NCBI GenBank assembly: GCA_036745275.1
Contig: DAIOGK010000009.1
Location: 50,102 to 114,101 of the forward strand
Direction: 5' to 3'
Length of the DNA: 64,000 bases
DNA from: JAIUNP01 sp020161975
Lineage (GTDB): Bacteria > Pseudomonadota > Alphaproteobacteria > Rhizobiales > Beijerinckiaceae
Below, piece after piece: positions 40,877-49,735 of the stretch; the first letter of the stretch is position 1; each line of letters opens with the position of its first letter. The notes beneath the pieces are model-generated. The model did not search any database. It was not told where the DNA came from and saw only the letters and a list, made by a program, of their open reading frames with translations. The translations under genes and the position numbers were made by a program.

Positions 40877-41550
40877 CAGATCAGCCCCGTCCGTGCGCGG
40901 AAGGCGAAGCGACCGATGAGCGATAGCGCGACCGAGGCGACAAGCGTCAGCACGATGTAGAGGCCGGCGGCAACCGTGAAGACCTCGATCGAGCGGAAGG
41001 TCTGCGAATTGATGTTCATGGCCTGCCCCGTCAGTTCTTCCACCCCGAACACGGCGGCCATGGACGTGCCGAGCGTCATGATGATGAACTGGTTCGATAG
41101 GGGCGGGAAAAGCACCCGCGCGACATGCGGCAGGATGACATAGCGGATCTGCTGCAAACGCGAGAAACCGAGTACCTCAGCGGCCTCCATTTCGGAAACA
41201 CGGCGGCTTTCAAAACCGGCGCGCTGGATTTCCGTGAGATAGGCGCCGGCGTTGAGGGTCATGCCGATCAGCACGGCAGCGAAGGATGTGAGCAGGATGC
41301 CCATGTCCGGCAGGGCGAAGTAGAGAAAATAGATCTGCACCAGCTGTGGCGTGTTGGTGAAGAAGGTCACGTAGATGTCGATCAGCCAGGCCGCGAGTTT
41401 GGGGCCGAAGGTCTTGACTGCGGCGCAGGCGGTGCCGATCAGCAGCCCGCCGCAGAACGCAAGGATGGCGATCTGCAACGAAACCAGTGCTCCGTCGAAC
41501 AGTCTGGGCAGAAAGGGCCAAATCTGCCCGTACTGGAAAACATAGTTCAT
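40876..41550 (-). CDS. Polar amino acid ABC transporter permease (HisQ/GltJ type)
   Basis: A 224-residue permease, partner of the one downstream. TNTPQLVQIYFLYFALPDMG near residue 70 and EAAEVLGFSRLQQIRYVILPHVARVLFPPLSNQF near residue 130 are the PAAT signatures. It follows the binding-protein gene after an 88-bp gap that contains a strong stem-loop. Confidence 0.88.
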   Translation of the reverse strand: MNYVFQYGQIWPFLPRLFDGALVSLQIAILAFCGGLLIGTACAAVKTFGPKLAAWLIDIYVTFFTNTPQLVQIYFLYFALPDMGILLTSFAAVLIGMTLNAGAYLTEIQRAGFESRRVSEMEAAEVLGFSRLQQIRYVILPHVARVLFPPLSNQFIIMTLGTSMAAVFGVEELTGQAMNINSQTFRSIEVFTVAAGLYIVLTLVASVALSLIGRFAFRARTGLI

Positions 41551-41584
41551 GGAACGATGACCTCTGAGTTGCCTTCAGGGGCAG

Positions 41585-41607
41585 CGCCGGAGCGGTGTGC
41601 TCCGGCG
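41585..41607. other. 9-bp perfect stem-loop between binding-protein and permease genes
   Basis: CGCCGGAGC and GCTCCGGCG flank the 5-base loop GGTGT (plus strand). No T-run follows in the minus-strand direction, so it is more likely an mRNA-stabilising or attenuating hairpin between the highly expressed binding-protein gene and the permease genes than a full terminator. Confidence 0.6.
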
Positions 41608-41638
41608 CGGGACCGCTGGGCTCATGCCGCAGGCGGCA

Positions 41639-42451
41639 TCAGAAGTACGGCGTTGCGCCAACCGGCTTGATCATGTCCATCCCGAACCATTTCTTCCACA
41701 GCTCGGCTGTCTTGCCGCGGCGGTGCATCTCGAAGACCGCGACATTGAGCCAGTCCTTGAGGCCGGTCGCGTTCTTGGCCACGCCAAGGCCGCAATAATA
41801 GATGTCCACCGGGGTATCGACGATCTGCCAGTCGACCTTGTGACGCTGCATGTGCTCGCCCATGAAGTCGATGACGTCGATCATCGCCGTGCCGCGCCCC
41901 TGCGCCAGCGCGCGGACCGCATCGGGGTAATTGTCGAGCAGGGTCACCTTGGCGTTCTTGAGGTTGTCCTCAATGAACTTGACCGGGGTCGAGCCGCGCA
42001 CCTGCACGAAGGTGACATCGGCCTTGTTGTAGTCCTTCCAGTCCGGTTTCTGGTTGGCCTTGGTGGTCAGCACGCCCAGCACTTCGGTGTGGACCGGCAC
42101 CGTGAAATCGATGACCTTCGCCCGTTCCGGGTTGCGCGTCATGGCGCCCATCACGAAATCGATCTTGCCCGAGACGACGAACGGGATCCGGTCGGGGGAG
42201 CCGACCTGAACGACTTCCAGCTTGACGCCGAGCATTTTGGCGATCTCGGTCGCGAAATCGACATCGAAACCGGTGATCTGGTTCTTGTCGTCAAACTTGC
42301 CGAGCGGCGGCAGCGTCGGATTGACGCCGACACGGACCGAGCCGGACTTGATGATCTCGTCCAGCGTGCGGGCCTCGACCGGTGCGCTGACGAGACTGGT
42401 CGAGGCGATAAGGCCGATGGTGGCCAGAAACTTGCCGATCCCCTTGAACAT
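41639..42451 (-). CDS. Polar amino acid ABC transporter substrate-binding protein
   Basis: A 270-residue periplasmic binding protein of family 3. The signal peptide cleaves near residue 27 (VSAPVEA). VRVGVNPTLPPLGKFDDKNQITGFDVDFATEIAKMLG near residue 40 and the RNPERAKVIDFTVP segment near residue 105 are family hallmarks. It is the first gene of the minus-strand operon that ends with the DUF3830 gene. It diverges from the HcnABC-like operon. The ligand is presumably the amino or imino acid oxidised by that enzyme. Confidence 0.88.
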   Translation of the reverse strand: MFKGIGKFLATIGLIASTSLVSAPVEARTLDEIIKSGSVRVGVNPTLPPLGKFDDKNQITGFDVDFATEIAKMLGVKLEVVQVGSPDRIPFVVSGKIDFVMGAMTRNPERAKVIDFTVPVHTEVLGVLTTKANQKPDWKDYNKADVTFVQVRGSTPVKFIEDNLKNAKVTLLDNYPDAVRALAQGRGTAMIDVIDFMGEHMQRHKVDWQIVDTPVDIYYCGLGVAKNATGLKDWLNVAVFEMHRRGKTAELWKKWFGMDMIKPVGATPYF

Positions 42452-42521
42452 TGTGGTTTTCCTCCTTGCTCTCTTCCGGGACTAACAGATGGCTTGCCAT
42501 TCTTCGTATTGGCGGACATAA

Positions 42522-42529
42522 TGTATACA
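42522..42529. promoter_or_regulatory. GTATAC-centred palindrome in the divergent importer/HcnABC promoter
   Basis: TGTATACA lies in an A+T-rich 128-bp gap between the divergent operons. It shares the GTATAC core with the longer palindrome at 47110-47125. FCD-type GntR proteins bind sites of the form TGGTxxACCA, so either nearby FCD regulator could act here. It is short and the call is tentative. Confidence 0.35.
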
Positions 42530-42579
42530 AACGGTATTCCTGTAAAGTTGAAATTTGGGCAGCGGGGACAAGGAAACCC

Positions 42580-42855
42580 ATGCGCAGACGGTGCGAGGAC
42601 GACAGAGAGAGCATCACGATCATGGTGGACGGTCGTCCGCTGGTCGCGCGGGCCGGTGATTCCGTGGCTGTTGCGCTGGGTCTGAACGACATCCTGAAGA
42701 TGCGCTCCAGCCCGGCGGCAGGTGCGCCGCGCGGGGCGTTCTGCTTCATGGGCGTTTGCCAGGAATGCGCGATCTATATCGACGGCGCGCTCCGTCAGGC
42801 GTGCCTGACCCGCGTGGCTGAAGGCATGGTGGTTGAACTCAGGGGCGTTCCGTGA
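42580..42855 (+). CDS. (2Fe-2S)-binding subunit of an HcnABC-like flavoenzyme (HcnA type)
   Basis: A 91-residue ferredoxin-fold protein, start set by AAGGA upstream of the ATG at 42580. Cysteine ligands lie in FCFMGVCQECAIYIDG and QACLT, the C-x4-C-x2-C...C pattern of HcnA and the sarcosine-oxidase-type small subunit. It overlaps the next gene by 4 bp. With the following two genes it should form a heteromeric membrane-associated dehydrogenase like octopine/nopaline oxidase, D-hydroxyproline dehydrogenase or hydrogen cyanide synthase. Confidence 0.82.
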   Translation: MRRRCEDDRESITIMVDGRPLVARAGDSVAVALGLNDILKMRSSPAAGAPRGAFCFMGVCQECAIYIDGALRQACLTRVAEGMVVELRGVP

Positions 42856-44303
42856 TGGGAAAGGTCAACAAGGGCGCAGGCGCGATCGCTGATGTGATCG
42901 TCGCCGGGGCGGGGCCTGCCGGCACCAATGCCGCGCTGGCGGCGGCGGCATCCGGGCTCGATGTTGTTCTGCTCGATGAGCAGGATGCCGCCGGCGGGCA
43001 GGTCTGGCGCAAGCCGCTGGACGGGCTGAACGGGCTGCCCGAAACGGCCGAGCTGAAAGCGGGCAATGCGTTGCGCGAGCGGCTGATCGCCTCAAACGTG
43101 CGCTTTCTGCCCGGCCGGCGCATCTGGAGTGTCAGTGGCCAGTATCGTGTCGATGTGATCGGTGCGGACAATCCGGAGTTCTTCGAGGCCCCACATCTGA
43201 TTGCGGCCACCGGCGCGCATGAGCGGGTCGTTCCGTTTGAGGGATGGACCTTGCCGGGCGTGATCGGCCTTGCCGGTGCAACGACGCTCATCAAATCGGG
43301 CGGGATCGTCCCCGGCAACCGCATTGTGGTGGCGGGGAGCGGGCCACTGCTGACAGCCGTGGCGGCGGGTATTCTCAAGCTCGGCGGTACGGTCGCAGCC
43401 GTTGTCGATATCGCGCCGCTCGGCGCCTGGCTGAAGGCGTTGCCAGCGCTTGCGTCCGTGCCGTCCCTTCTGGCCCAGGGCGCCGTCTGGACCCTCGCGA
43501 TCGGGCGCGCGCGCGTACCGGTCTATCGCGGCCATGCTGTCGTGCGTGCCCTGGGCAATGGCCGTCTTGAGCAGGTCGTCATCGGCCCCGTCGATGCAGC
43601 GGGAGCGCCTGTTGCGGGCAGCGATGCGTTCACAATTGATGCCGACTGTCTTTGCGTGGGCAATGGCCTTGTCGCCGGCAGCGACATCACGCGGTGTCTG
43701 CGCGCCGGGCACACCTATGACCGGCTGCGCGGCGGCGTTGTGCCGGTTCTGGACGATGCGGGCCGAACCTCCCGCGCGGGTCTCTATGCCTGCGGCGACG
43801 GCTACGGCATTCGTGGTGCTGCGATGGCCGAAAGTGCGGGGGTGCTGGCCGGTCTGGCCGCAGCCTGCGATGCCGGGGCCATCAGCGCTGAGGAGATGCA
43901 GCGCCGCGCTGCGCCCCACCGGGCAACATTCGCCGCGCGGCGGCGCTTTTCGGATGCCATGGCCGGGATGATGGCGCTGCGGCCTGAACAGGTTCGCGCC
44001 ATCGCGCCGGAAACTGTGGTCTGCCGTTGCGAGGATATCACGCGCGGCGCGATCGATGCGGCAATCGCGGCGGGCGCGAAAGACCTCAACCAGCTCAAGC
44101 ATTTCACGCGCTGCGGCATGGGCCCATGCCAGGCGCGCATGTGTGGCGATGTCGTCGCGGAGCTGCTTGCCATTGGCACCGGCGACCGGGCAGCCCTCGG
44201 CGCGCTGACGATGCGCCCGCCGTTGCGGCCCGTGCCGCTCGAAGCGCTGCTGGGCGATTTTTCGTATTCGGATATCCCCATTCCGGAGCCCGCGCCGCTG
44301 TGA
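42852..44303 (+). CDS. FAD/NAD(P)-binding oxidoreductase with C-terminal BFD-like [2Fe-2S] domain (HcnB type)
   Basis: A 483-residue flavoprotein. The N-terminal dinucleotide motif DVIVAGAGPAGTNAALAAA is near residue 15. A second motif, GNRIVVAGSGPLLTAVAAG, is near residue 155. The C-terminal cysteine-rich domain has VVCRCEDITRG and RCGMGPCQARMCGD near residues 390-430, the CxC...C-x4-C pattern of BFD-like domains. It overlaps both neighbours by 4 bp. It corresponds to the alpha subunit of D-hydroxyproline dehydrogenase and to HcnB/OoxA. Confidence 0.85.
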   Translation: MMGKVNKGAGAIADVIVAGAGPAGTNAALAAAASGLDVVLLDEQDAAGGQVWRKPLDGLNGLPETAELKAGNALRERLIASNVRFLPGRRIWSVSGQYRVDVIGADNPEFFEAPHLIAATGAHERVVPFEGWTLPGVIGLAGATTLIKSGGIVPGNRIVVAGSGPLLTAVAAGILKLGGTVAAVVDIAPLGAWLKALPALASVPSLLAQGAVWTLAIGRARVPVYRGHAVVRALGNGRLEQVVIGPVDAAGAPVAGSDAFTIDADCLCVGNGLVAGSDITRCLRAGHTYDRLRGGVVPVLDDAGRTSRAGLYACGDGYGIRGAAMAESAGVLAGLAAACDAGAISAEEMQRRAAPHRATFAARRRFSDAMAGMMALRPEQVRAIAPETVVCRCEDITRGAIDAAIAAGAKDLNQLKHFTRCGMGPCQARMCGDVVAELLAIGTGDRAALGALTMRPPLRPVPLEALLGDFSYSDIPIPEPAPL

Positions 44304-45421
44304 GCTATGATCTGGTCATTGTCGGGGGAGGGGTTCACGGCTGCACAGCTGCGCTTTTTGCGGCGCGCGGCGGCATGAAGGTGGCGCTTGTGGAACGCGG
44401 TGCGCTGGCCCGCGAGGCCTCGGGCGTCAATGCCGGCACGCTGACGATGCAGATGACGCGCGTTGCCCTGATCCCTTATGCCCTGCGCGCCCATGCGATG
44501 TGGGCGAATGCGCGTGAATGGCTCGGCCACGATGTTGGCGTCGTCGTCTGCGATGGTCTGTCGCTGGCGTTCACCGAACAGGAAGCGCAACTCCTGAGCT
44601 ACCGCGCGGGAAAGCGCCGCGAGGCTGGCGCACCCATCGACCTGATCTCCGGCACCGAAGCGAAGTCAATCGAACCCGGCCTTGCCGACGGCGTTCTGCT
44701 GGCCGGCCATTGCCGGGTCGATGGTTTCGCCAACGCTTACCTGACCGGCCTTGCCTTCCAGCGCGCCCTGCGCGAGGCGGGTGTCGATGTGCTGGAATAT
44801 ACGCCGGCAACAGGTATCGAGCGCGAAGCGGGCGGCTTTGCGGTTCTGACGTCAGCCGGGCCGGTGCGGGGCAAGCGCCTGCTCCTCGCCGGCGGGGTCT
44901 GGATCGAGCCCATGCTTGGCTGGCTTGGCATCCGGCTGCCGATCAAGACCCTGGTCAACCAGCTTGCCGTCAGCGAGCGCGTTCAGCCGGTGATGCGCAC
45001 CGTTGTCGGCATCGCCAACGGGCTGCTGTCGCTGAAACAGTATCCACACGGCACCGTTGTCATCGGCGGCGGGTGGCAGGGTATCGGTGATCGTGAACGC
45101 GGTGGTGTCGAACTGGTGCCGGAACGGCTGATCGGCAATGCACGACTGGCCTGCCACGCCATTCCCGCGTTGCGCGCCGCGCGCATGGTGCGCGCCTGGG
45201 CTGGGCTGGAAGCTGAAACGGCTGATGCGCTGCCAGCCGTGGGCCCGGTGCCCGGCATACCGGATGCCTATGTCTGCGGCAGCGTGCATTCCGGCTACAC
45301 CTCCGGGCCCTACATCGCCCGCCTCCTCGCCGAGCATCTGCTGGGCAAGGAACCATCGCTGCCGCTTTTCCCCATTGACCGGCTGCTTGCGCCGGCGACG
45401 GGTCGCGAGGGCCTGACATGA
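44300..45421 (+). CDS. FAD-dependent D-amino-acid-oxidase-family subunit (HcnC type)
   Basis: A 373-residue DAO-family flavoprotein beginning with GTG at 44300, inside the stop region of the preceding gene; the open frame upstream reads through another gene. The FAD motif YDLVIVGGGVHGCTAALFAARGG is at the N terminus. VIGGGWQGIG near residue 255 and GYTSGPYIARLLAEHLLG at the C terminus are typical of OoxB/NoxB/HcnC. This subunit would oxidise the C-N bond of a D-amino or imino acid. It overlaps the DapA-family gene by 4 bp. Confidence 0.84.
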   Translation: MSYDLVIVGGGVHGCTAALFAARGGMKVALVERGALAREASGVNAGTLTMQMTRVALIPYALRAHAMWANAREWLGHDVGVVVCDGLSLAFTEQEAQLLSYRAGKRREAGAPIDLISGTEAKSIEPGLADGVLLAGHCRVDGFANAYLTGLAFQRALREAGVDVLEYTPATGIEREAGGFAVLTSAGPVRGKRLLLAGGVWIEPMLGWLGIRLPIKTLVNQLAVSERVQPVMRTVVGIANGLLSLKQYPHGTVVIGGGWQGIGDRERGGVELVPERLIGNARLACHAIPALRAARMVRAWAGLEAETADALPAVGPVPGIPDAYVCGSVHSGYTSGPYIARLLAEHLLGKEPSLPLFPIDRLLAPATGREGLT

Positions 45422-46350
45422 TGAATGACGATTTCTTGCGGCGCATTGCCGGGATCCACGCCTCGACCATTGTGCCGATGCGCGCCGATTTCAGCATCGA
45501 CGAGGACTTGCTCGCCCGCCATATCGCCGATGTCATCGCCGTGCCGGGCATCCGGGGACTGCTGATCAATGGTCACGCCGGCGAGAATTTCGTGCTGACG
45601 CAGGCAGAAAAGCAGCGCGTGATGCAGATCGCCCGCGCGGTCTCGGGGGCCGGGGTGCTGATCGTTTCCGGGGTTAACAGCGAATCGAGCCTTGAGGCTG
45701 CCGGGGAGGCGGCGGCGATGGAAGCGGCAGGTGCGGATGGGCTCCTGGTCTTTCCGCCCAACAGCTGGGCGCTGGGCCATGCGGAAGATTGCGTCGTGCT
45801 GCATCATCAGTTCATTGCCCGCGCCACGACAGTGCCGCTGATGCTCTACGGCGCACCGGTGGGCGCTGGGCGGATGGCCTATCCGGTCGGGCTTCTGGCC
45901 CGGCTCCTTGAAGAGCCGCGCGTTCTGGCGATCAAGGAAGGCAGCTGGGAAGTGGCGACCTATGAGGAAAACCGGCGCGCGGCCAAAGCCTGCCGCGCTG
46001 ATGTCGCCGTGCTCGGCTCGGGCGATGAACACCTGCTGACAAGCTACCTGATCGGCAGCGCCGGCAGTCAGGTCAGTCTCGCGGCGGTGGTGCCGGAGTT
46101 GGTGGTGGCCCTGTGGGAGGCGGCAGGGCGGCAGGACTGGGCCGAGGCCCGCGCGGTGCATGACAGGCTTTATCCGCTCGCCGTCGCGATCTATCGCGAT
46201 GCGCCCGGTGGCAGGGCAACGGCGCGGCTCAAGGGCGCGCTCGAAATCCTCGGGCGGCTGCCCACTGCGGTGGTCCGGCCGCCCCAGCCGATCCTGACCG
46301 CAGTTGAACGGCACCGGCTCGAGGAGGCCCTTGCCGCCGCTGGCCTGTGA
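45418..46350 (+). CDS. Dihydrodipicolinate synthase-family lyase/deaminase
   Basis: A 310-residue class I aldolase-fold enzyme. GLLINGHAGENFVLT near residue 45, the Tyr in LMLYGAPVGAGR near residue 141 and the Schiff-base Lys in VLAIKEGSWEVAT near residue 165 fit the family. True DapA is unlikely because the gene is coupled to a catabolic oxidase. 1-pyrroline-4-hydroxy-2-carboxylate deaminase, the enzyme after D-hydroxyproline dehydrogenase, belongs to this family and would fit. No hydroxyproline epimerase is present in the window, so another substrate remains open. Confidence 0.75.
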   Translation: MMNDDFLRRIAGIHASTIVPMRADFSIDEDLLARHIADVIAVPGIRGLLINGHAGENFVLTQAEKQRVMQIARAVSGAGVLIVSGVNSESSLEAAGEAAAMEAAGADGLLVFPPNSWALGHAEDCVVLHHQFIARATTVPLMLYGAPVGAGRMAYPVGLLARLLEEPRVLAIKEGSWEVATYEENRRAAKACRADVAVLGSGDEHLLTSYLIGSAGSQVSLAAVVPELVVALWEAAGRQDWAEARAVHDRLYPLAVAIYRDAPGGRATARLKGALEILGRLPTAVVRPPQPILTAVERHRLEEALAAAGL

Positions 46351-46389
46351 CAGGAGATTGCTCTAAAGCGACTGGGGGGAGGGCGAGGG

Positions 46390-47034
46390 ATGCAACCGGT
46401 CGACAAGCAGAAGGAACTCATCCTGGCCGAGACGGCCTACCGCTCGGTGCTGGATGACATTCTGACCAGCCGTCTCCGGGGCGGCACTGTCATTCAGGAG
46501 CGCAAACTCGCAGCCCAGCTCGGCATTTCACGCAGTCCGATGCGCGACGCGCTCCGGCGGCTTGAAGGCGAGGGGCTGCTGGTGCGGCTGACCGAGCGCC
46601 TGCTGACGGTCCGCGTCATCACACTGGAGGACTATCTCCAGACGCTTGATGTGCGCGCTGCCGTCGAACCGCTCGCTGCCGCGCTGGCAACGCCGCATCT
46701 GACGGATGAGGAGCTTGCCAGCCTCGAACGGCTGATCTCACGGATGGAGCATGGCGAGCCCGGCGCCGAGACATTGCACTGGGCGTTCGACGATCAACTG
46801 CACGACACGCTCGCTGCCCGCTCGGGCAACATGTTCCTCGCCCGCATCATTCAGGACATGCGGCGCTATACCAAGATCTTCGAGCAACAGACCGTGCCGG
46901 CGCTGGTCATGCCCGGCCTCAAGGATCATCACGAAATCCTGATGGCGCTCAAAGCGCGCGAGCCGGATCGGGCGCGCAAGGCGATGAGCGCCCATATTCG
47001 CAACGTCCGCCGCCGCACCCTCGACAATCTCTAG
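46390..47034 (+). CDS. GntR-family regulator, FCD subfamily
   Basis: A 214-residue regulator. The N-terminal winged helix contains LTSRLRGGTVIQERKLAAQLGISRSPMRDALRRLEGEGLL. The C-terminal FCD domain contains metal-site histidines in HWAFDDQLHDTLAARSGN and in LKDHHEILMALKAREPDRARKAMSAHI. A GGGGGGAGGG stretch precedes the ATG. It is last in the HcnABC-like operon and 76 bp before the palindrome that begins the next operon, so it may control one or both. Confidence 0.85.
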   Translation: MQPVDKQKELILAETAYRSVLDDILTSRLRGGTVIQERKLAAQLGISRSPMRDALRRLEGEGLLVRLTERLLTVRVITLEDYLQTLDVRAAVEPLAAALATPHLTDEELASLERLISRMEHGEPGAETLHWAFDDQLHDTLAARSGNMFLARIIQDMRRYTKIFEQQTVPALVMPGLKDHHEILMALKAREPDRARKAMSAHIRNVRRRTLDNL

Positions 47035-47109
47035 CGCCGGTCGTGCGGCCGCGGATGCCCTGACCGCTTGACGTAAAGACACTTGCCAAGCACAGGCGAT
47101 TGTGTCTCT

Positions 47110-47125
47110 AATTGGTATACCAATT
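47110..47125. promoter_or_regulatory. 16-bp perfect palindrome, candidate FCD-GntR operator
   Basis: AATTGGTATACCAATT is a perfect palindrome containing TGGTATACCA, close to the TGGTxxACCA form bound by FadR/FCD-type GntR proteins. It lies 55 bp before the binding-protein ATG at 47180 and directly after an FCD regulator gene. It probably controls the seven-gene operon running to 55479. Confidence 0.7.
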
Positions 47126-47179
47126 GTGTTTTAAACGTATTGCACATCTGTGCAAAAAATCACGACTGAGGAGGACGCC

Positions 47180-48013
47180 ATGCGTGTCACGCGGATTGAG
47201 GCCCTTGCCGGAGCAACGGCCCTGCTACTCGCTTCCGTATCATTTGCGGCCGCGCAGAACTGCAAACCGGCGGTTGCCGATTCCGATCTGGTCAAGCCGG
47301 GCACTCTGGTGATGTCGACCAACCCCACCTTGCCGCCGCTCCAGTTTGTTGATCGGTCGGGCGAATTGAAGGGCATGAGGGTCGAGCTTGGGCTTGAGGT
47401 TGCCAAGCGCCTGTGCCTCAAGCCCGAGTATGTCCGCATCGAATTCTCGGCCATGATCCCCGGATTGCAGGCTGGTCGCTGGGATGTGATCAACACAGGC
47501 ATCTTTTTCACCGCCGAGCGCGCGAAGATGATGCAGATGATCCCCTACGAGAAGCAGGCCATCAGCATTTCGGTGCCGACCGGCAAGAAGGCCAGCCTCA
47601 CCAAGGTGGCGGATCTGAACGGCAAGACCGTCGGCGTGGAGATCGGCGGCTTCGAGGAAAGCCGCACCAAGGCGCTGGATGCCGATCTCAAGGCCAAGGG
47701 CGGGGCGGGCATGACCATCCGCACCTTCGACAATTTCGCCCTTGCCTATCAGGCCTTGCGCGCCGGGCAGGTGGATGCCGTCGTCTCCATCGATGGTGTC
47801 GCCAAGGAATATTCCGATCGCGGCGATTTCGACCGGGCGATCAGCGGCCTGTTCCCGACGCCCGTCGCACTGGCGATGAAGAGCAAGCCTCTCGCCAATG
47901 CCATCCTCAAGGTGCTGAATGATATGAAGGCGGACGGCAGCTACAAGGCGCTGTTTGACAAGTACGGTGTCGTTGCGACCGATGAAGCCCTGAAGGTCGA
48001 AGGTCCGAACTGA
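47180..48013 (+). CDS. Amino acid ABC transporter substrate-binding protein (family 3)
   Basis: A 277-residue periplasmic protein; the ATG at 47180 follows GAGGAGGA. The signal peptide ends near residue 26 (FAAAQ). STNPTLPPLQFVDRSGELKGMRVELGLEVAKRL near residue 45 and FFTAERAKMMQMIPYEKQAISISVP near residue 110 fit family 3 binding proteins. It is first in an operon with one permease here and its ATPase 4 kb downstream. Confidence 0.88.
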   Translation: MRVTRIEALAGATALLLASVSFAAAQNCKPAVADSDLVKPGTLVMSTNPTLPPLQFVDRSGELKGMRVELGLEVAKRLCLKPEYVRIEFSAMIPGLQAGRWDVINTGIFFTAERAKMMQMIPYEKQAISISVPTGKKASLTKVADLNGKTVGVEIGGFEESRTKALDADLKAKGGAGMTIRTFDNFALAYQALRAGQVDAVVSIDGVAKEYSDRGDFDRAISGLFPTPVALAMKSKPLANAILKVLNDMKADGSYKALFDKYGVVATDEALKVEGPN

Positions 48014-48032
48014 ACCAGCAGGAGGCGCCGAC

Positions 48033-48728
48033 ATGCAAGTCTGGAACTGGTCCGGATTCTTCGAGTACCTGACGAATCCGTTCATTCTGGGGGGTGCGCT
48101 CACCACGATCTGGCTGACGGTGGTCTCGATCACCGCCGGCCTGGCGCTCGGTTTTGCCGTTGCGCTGATGAAGATGGCGGCGAACCCGTGGCTGGCGGCG
48201 CCGGCACGCTTTTATGTGTGGCTGTTTCGCGGCACGCCGCTTCTGGTGCAGTTGATCGTCATCTACACCGGCCTGCCGCAACTCGGCATCAAGCTGAGCG
48301 TCGTCCAGTCCGCGTTGATCGGCCTGACATTGAATGAAGCGGCCTATCTCGCCGAGATCGTCCGCGCCGGCATCACCGCCGTGCCGCAAGGTCAGGTGAA
48401 GGCGGCGCGGGCTCTGGGTATGCGCGAGGCGCAAATCATGCGCTACATCGTGATGCCCCAGGCGCTGCGGATTATCATTCCGCCGCTCGGAAATTCCGTG
48501 AATGGACTTTTGAAAACCACCTCGGTCACGTCGGTGATCTCGATGGAAGAGCTTCTGCGCCGTACGCAGGTGCTCATCCAGGAACGCTTCATGGTGCTCG
48601 AACTCTTTGCCGTGGCCGCGATCTATTACCTGATCATGACGTCGCTGTGGGACATGGTCCAGCAACGCATCGAACGTCGCTTCGGGCGGGCCTACCAGCA
48701 GGTCGCCGGCGCGGGCGAGCAGCGCTAG
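48033..48728 (+). CDS. Amino acid ABC transporter permease
   Basis: A 231-residue PAAT-family permease. RGTPLLVQLIVIYTGLPQLG near residue 68 and KAARALGMREAQIMRYIVMPQALRIIIPPLGN near residue 122 are signatures. Only one permease gene is present in this operon, so it probably forms a homodimeric channel. GLNEAAYL-type text (LTLNEAAYLAEIVRAGI) is also typical. Confidence 0.88.
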   Translation: MQVWNWSGFFEYLTNPFILGGALTTIWLTVVSITAGLALGFAVALMKMAANPWLAAPARFYVWLFRGTPLLVQLIVIYTGLPQLGIKLSVVQSALIGLTLNEAAYLAEIVRAGITAVPQGQVKAARALGMREAQIMRYIVMPQALRIIIPPLGNSVNGLLKTTSVTSVISMEELLRRTQVLIQERFMVLELFAVAAIYYLIMTSLWDMVQQRIERRFGRAYQQVAGAGEQR

Positions 48729-48826
48729 TTCCGCCTTCGAGAAACGGGAGCGCCGGTGCGTCCTTCAGACCGCCGGCGGTCCAGCCACCATTTCAGCAGG
48801 GAGCCGGGCACGGGCCCGCGCACAGC

Positions 48827-49717
48827 ATGACCAAACGTTTTCGCGGCACATATACGGTGATGATCACGCCACACGACGCCAATCAGCGTGTCGATCTGGG
48901 CGCAGTGGCGCGGTTGACCGAATGGCAGATCCAGCAGGGCATTCACGGCCTCATTCCGCTGGGTTCCACGGGCGAGTTCCTGTCGCTGAGCCAGGACGAG
49001 CGCGACGGGGTCGCCGAGACGGTGATCGGGACTGCAAAGGGCCGTGTCCCGGTGCTGATCGGCACGGGGGCGGAGGACACGCGCGAAGCGCTGCGCCTCA
49101 GCCGTGAGGCCGAAAGGATGGGCGCCGACGGCGTGATGGTCATTCCGCCGTTCTATTCGACGCCGACGCCGGATGAACTCTATCAGCATTACAAGACCAT
49201 CGCTCACGGCATCGGCATTCCGGTGATGGTTTACAACAATCCGGCCACGTCGAATGTCGACCTCGTACCGCCGCTGGTGGCGCGCATCAGCGAAATCGAT
49301 GGTTGCGACTACATCAAGGAATCGACGCTTGAAGTCACCCGCGTGCGCGACATCATCCGCCTCTGCGGGGAGAGGATGACGGTCTTCGGCGGCATTCTCG
49401 GGTTTGAATCGTTCTGCGAAGGGGCCGAGGGCTGGGTCGCGGTTGCTTCCAACGTCGCGCCGGGGCCGATGTCGCGGCTGTTCACCCTGGTGGCGGATGA
49501 GGAGCGGCTGGTGGAGGCACGGATGCTCTACAATCGTTGGGAGCCCGTCATTTCCGCTGTCGGCGGGCATTATTATGTTGCGGCCACCAAGGCGCTCCTG
49601 ACCCATATGGGCTTTGCCGCCGGCGCGCCTTTGCCGCCGCGCCTGCCGTTGCCGGGTGAACTTGATGTTCGGATGCAGCAACTGGTGCGCGATTTCGATC
49701 TCAAGTTTGAACTTTGA
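48827..49717 (+). CDS. Dihydrodipicolinate synthase-family protein (second copy)
   Basis: A 296-residue DapA-fold enzyme. The start at 48827 (MTKRFRGTYTVMITPH) is chosen because the open frame upstream runs through the permease gene. GLIPLGSTGEFLSLS near residue 40, the Tyr in VMVYNNPATSN near residue 138 and the Schiff-base Lys in CDYIKESTLEVTRV near residue 163 are present. It differs clearly from the copy at 45418, so the two were not produced by a recent duplication. It is coupled to the fused flavoenzyme gene 18 bp downstream. The reaction is probably retro-aldol cleavage or deamination of the oxidation product. Confidence 0.78.
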   Translation: MTKRFRGTYTVMITPHDANQRVDLGAVARLTEWQIQQGIHGLIPLGSTGEFLSLSQDERDGVAETVIGTAKGRVPVLIGTGAEDTREALRLSREAERMGADGVMVIPPFYSTPTPDELYQHYKTIAHGIGIPVMVYNNPATSNVDLVPPLVARISEIDGCDYIKESTLEVTRVRDIIRLCGERMTVFGGILGFESFCEGAEGWVAVASNVAPGPMSRLFTLVADEERLVEARMLYNRWEPVISAVGGHYYVAATKALLTHMGFAAGAPLPPRLPLPGELDVRMQQLVRDFDLKFEL

Positions 49718-49735
49718 GGAGGAAAGGCAGCCGTC

